7,525 nucleotides of DNA from Gammaproteobacteria bacterium (GTDB lineage Bacteria; Pseudomonadota; Gammaproteobacteria; Pseudomonadales; Azotimanducaceae): the NCBI GenBank assembly GCA_002712135.1, contig PASO01000038.1, positions 48,612-56,136 of the forward strand, written 5' to 3'. The position numbers and the translations under genes are program-made. The notes under the pieces are model-generated. The model searched no databases. It saw nothing but the letters and a program-made list of their open reading frames with translations, and was not told the DNA's origin. Below are positions 5,216-7,525 of the stretch, piece by piece; the stretch's first letter is position 1; every line of letters starts with the position of its first letter.

Positions 5216-6646
5216 TCAATCAACGGATCGTTTGTTTTTTCTCCCGGTCGGTAGCACCTTACCCTCAGGATAGTCAGCGCCCTCGACACTCTTATCGACC
5301 GAGGCATTCCAGGCATCGAGCTCTGCTCGCATACGCGCCGCAAGCTCCGGCTTCTGATCAATCAGATTCACTTGTTCGGAAGGGTCTTCCACGACGTTGT
5401 AAAGCTCCCATTCCTTCTGCAACGACAGAAACACCTGATGGTTCCACACGCCGTTTACAAATGCCTTGGCGTAATCACTGTAGTAGATAAGCTTGTAGTC
5501 ATTATCCAGCCAGCCAAAATTTCCCAGGACGCGAAATCCAATTGGCTGGGCTCGCCGCTTCTGCTCAGCTTCAAAATTCGACACCAGGGATATGCCATCG
5601 TGCGTCTTGTTCATATCCTTCGGGTCAAGACCTGCGATTTCGATCAGTGTCGGGAACATATCAAGCGTGGTGGAAGGATAGTTGGAAATCCTGGGCTTTA
5701 TTTTCCCGGGCCATTCAATAATCGCCGGGACACGAAATCCGCCTTCGTAAAATGAGCTCTTGGATCCCCGCAGGTGACCAGTCGAGTCCGGGTTAATCCC
5801 CGGTATGTATTCACCGGTTGATGTCCTGGTGACACCAAAGCTCGGCAGACCACCATTATCGCTGTTAAACCAGACGAGCGTATCCTCCGCCACACCCATA
5901 TCCTTAAGCCCCTGGCGCAGCATGCCAATAGATCGATCCATCGCGATGATTTCACCATGGTGTGCAGCGGAGAACCAATGCTGATCGACGAATGCCGCCT
6001 TGTCTTTATCCAGGGCCTCCATCGGCCCGTGCGGAGACGCATACCAGATCAGGATAAAAGCAGGTTTATTTTTTTTGTGTGAATCCGCTAGAAATTTAAG
6101 TGCTTCCTGCACCAGAATCTCGGAAGACTCACCTTTAAACTGCTCTAGCGTACCCATGCGACTAAGCGGCGGATTGAGATTGAACTGATTGGTTTCCGAG
6201 AGCCAATAGTCGAAGCCGAGTTCTCCCGGATGATGCGGATCATCCAGGGGCATAGGATGCTCCGGTGTGTTCACCTGGTTCAAATGCCACTTGCCGAAAT
6301 GGGCTGTTGTATAGCCGGAATTGCGAAACGCCTGGGACAGAGTCTTCTCCTGCTTGTTGAGTGAATCGCCGACGGTAAAGACGCCGGTGCGGTCATTGGT
6401 GCGACCCGTTATCACCGTCGCCCGGGTCGTGGAACACTGAGGTGCACCGGTATAGAAACGATCCATACGCAGACCGTTTCTCGCCATGTCATCGAGGTTC
6501 GGGGTTTTTAGCACCGGATGATTGTAATAGCCGGTCTGTGCGTACCCCATGTCGTCGGCCATCACCAGAATCACGTTGGGGGCGGCTGCAACTTGCGAAG
6601 CCCACAGGAAAGTCACAATACTCAGGCCAATCTTTCTCATCAACAT
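5216..6646 (-). CDS. Exported S1-family sulfatase with an unusual C-S-T-T-R motif
   Basis: The 476-residue protein is a family S1 sulfatase, hydrolysing sulfate esters, probably in the periplasm or outside: residues 1-22 form a signal peptide ending VAAA before PNVILVMADDMG. Expected site residues are visible: metal ligands D31-D32, nucleophile position C71, R75, K119 and H121 in FGKWHL, H206 in SPHGP, D263-N264 in NSDNGG, and K296 in RGSKSSFYEGGFRVP. The formylglycine motif is C-S-T-T-R instead of C-x-P/A-x-R. The carboxy-terminal domain carries ELYNVVEDPSEQVNLID (414-430), usual for the family. The ATG at 6646 has an AAGG SD 7 bases upstream. It lies 15 bases after the other sulfatase's stop and so is probably the second gene of an operon. 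Its stop faces the Gfo/Idh stop across 16 bases with no strong terminator. Substrate unknown. Confidence 0.93.
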   Translation of the reverse strand: MLMRKIGLSIVTFLWASQVAAAPNVILVMADDMGYAQTGYYNHPVLKTPNLDDMARNGLRMDRFYTGAPQCSTTRATVITGRTNDRTGVFTVGDSLNKQEKTLSQAFRNSGYTTAHFGKWHLNQVNTPEHPMPLDDPHHPGELGFDYWLSETNQFNLNPPLSRMGTLEQFKGESSEILVQEALKFLADSHKKNKPAFILIWYASPHGPMEALDKDKAAFVDQHWFSAAHHGEIIAMDRSIGMLRQGLKDMGVAEDTLVWFNSDNGGLPSFGVTRTSTGEYIPGINPDSTGHLRGSKSSFYEGGFRVPAIIEWPGKIKPRISNYPSTTLDMFPTLIEIAGLDPKDMNKTHDGISLVSNFEAEQKRRAQPIGFRVLGNFGWLDNDYKLIYYSDYAKAFVNGVWNHQVFLSLQKEWELYNVVEDPSEQVNLIDQKPELAARMRAELDAWNASVDKSVEGADYPEGKVLPTGRKNKRSVD

Positions 6647-6661
6647 CGTACTACCTTGATA

Positions 6662-7525
6662 TTAGTAAGGGCTGACTGGGTCAGGAAAATTCCACCGCAC
6701 CCAATGCCACTGAAACATATCGTTGGTGGCATCGTTCCAGCCTATGAGACGCGCCTTCATTTCCTCGAGCACTTCTGCATGTTTGGGATCATCGATGAGG
6801 TTGTTCATCTCGGCCGGGTCCGCTTCCAGGTCGTAAAGTTCATCCAGATCATGGGGCTGATATGCATACTTCCAGTGTTCCGTACGTACCATGCGCTGGC
6901 TACTGTAACCCCAGACCTCACCATGGCTTTCGCAATAGACGCTGTCAGGCCAGTCTAAAGGTGTCGTGCCATGAACTAGCGGTACCAGACTTTTTGCATC
7001 GAGATCATCGGGCATCTCCCCTCCACCCCATTCAACAAAGGTGGGCATAAGATCCATCAAGCGAACGAATTCCGCTACCTCTCTGGGGGTCGCGCCGGGC
7101 ACCTTGGCCAGAAGTGGGATGCGGAACACCTCATCGTACATGGTGCCCGATTTTTCGAAGTGTTTATGACTACCCGTCGCATCACCGTGATCGGTAGAGA
7201 ACACAAAGATCGTGTTGTCCTCAATGCCACACTCCCGAATGGCATCCAATACCCGGCCGACGCAGTCATCAATCAACGAAACATCGCCGTAGTATTTGGC
7301 AACGATGTTCTGCCACCACGACCAGTCCTTGCCTTCAAGGTGCCACTCCTGGTGCTTACGCAGATGCGCCGCAGGCTTACCCTCAAAAGTCTCGTCGAAA
7401 TTCGGCCAGGGAGGGATGGACTCCGGATCATACATCGAACCATAGGGTTCCGGTGGTCGATTTGTGAAATGCGGGGCAACAACATCCATTCGCAAGAAAA
7501 AGGGTTCGTCGCCCGCCGCTCGCTC
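6662..7525 (-). CDS. S1-family sulfatase of the D-H subtype, carboxy-terminal part (amino terminus outside window)
   Basis: The frame is open to the right edge; 287 residues are visible, beginning in the typical block DEPFFLRMDVVAPHF (6-20 of the visible part). A TTG at 7495 is an internal leucine, not a start. STDHGD (110-115) gives the D-H metal ligand pair of the choline-sulfatase / phosphonate monoester hydrolase-like S1 branch. It is followed by GSHKHFEKSGTMYDEVFRIP, containing a conserved lysine. NIVAKYYGDVSLIDDCVGRV (73-92) and ELYDLEADPAEMNNLIDDP (229-247) are further family blocks. The nucleophile motif and any signal peptide lie outside the window, so location and activity cannot be judged. 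Neighbouring sulfatase of a different subtype follows 15 bases downstream, suggesting stepwise desulfation of one complex substrate or two related ones. Confidence 0.92.
   Translation of the reverse strand, partial: ERAAGDEPFFLRMDVVAPHFTNRPPEPYGSMYDPESIPPWPNFDETFEGKPAAHLRKHQEWHLEGKDWSWWQNIVAKYYGDVSLIDDCVGRVLDAIRECGIEDNTIFVFSTDHGDATGSHKHFEKSGTMYDEVFRIPLLAKVPGATPREVAEFVRLMDLMPTFVEWGGGEMPDDLDAKSLVPLVHGTTPLDWPDSVYCESHGEVWGYSSQRMVRTEHWKYAYQPHDLDELYDLEADPAEMNNLIDDPKHAEVLEEMKARLIGWNDATNDMFQWHWVRWNFPDPVSPY

Noticed and set aside
6227..6244. Inverted repeat GGATGAT-GCGG-ATCATCC
   Set aside because: It is inside the sulfatase coding sequence (D-D-P-H-H region), where repeated GAT/CAT codons explain it.

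Overview
The window is protein-dense bacterial DNA of middling GC. It has short intergenic gaps, overlapping stop/start codons and ordinary Shine-Dalgarno (SD) sites. The gene content (an exported cyclase-family hydrolase, an acetolactate-synthase-like ThDP enzyme, a Gfo/Idh/MocA oxidoreductase and two S1 sulfatases) fits an aerobic heterotroph that uses sulfated or otherwise decorated organic matter. A marine proteobacterium is plausible, but nothing here fixes the taxon. No rRNA, tRNA, CRISPR array, IS element or integrase was seen.

Left part, minus strand, about 1-3948, in transcription order: ThDP enzyme (2296-3948); an untracked 37-codon ORF whose GTG overlaps the ThDP stop (2183-2296); a DCC/DUF393 thiol-oxidoreductase-like protein (1730-2092); a flavin-reductase-fold PPOX-family protein coupled to it by a TGATG overlap (1278-1730); a hairpin just after that stop (1248-1267); an exported cyclase-family metal hydrolase (118-1053); and the first codons of one more gene leaving the window (1-92). 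The 224-base gap between the PPOX gene and the cyclase holds, on the plus strand, what looks like the amino-terminal scrap of an isocitrate/isopropylmalate dehydrogenase gene.

Right part: a 201-base divergent spacer (3949-4149) separates the ThDP gene from a plus-strand Gfo/Idh/MocA gene (4150-5199). That gene converges, with 16 bases between stops, on two tandem minus-strand S1 sulfatases (5216-6646, and 6662 to beyond the right edge). The sulfatases belong to different subtypes, with D-N versus D-H metal motifs, and are 15 bases apart.

How the genes work together is only partly readable. The sulfatases probably desulfate an external substrate. The Gfo/Idh/MocA protein would normally oxidise a sugar or diol, but it appears to lack the central catalytic segment. 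The ThDP and cyclase genes look like parts of a small-molecule catabolic route of unknown substrate. The least ordinary observations are the tiny coupled ORF, the dehydrogenase scrap, the shortened Gfo/Idh protein and the proline-less sulfatase motif. I do not see a clear new multi-gene system.
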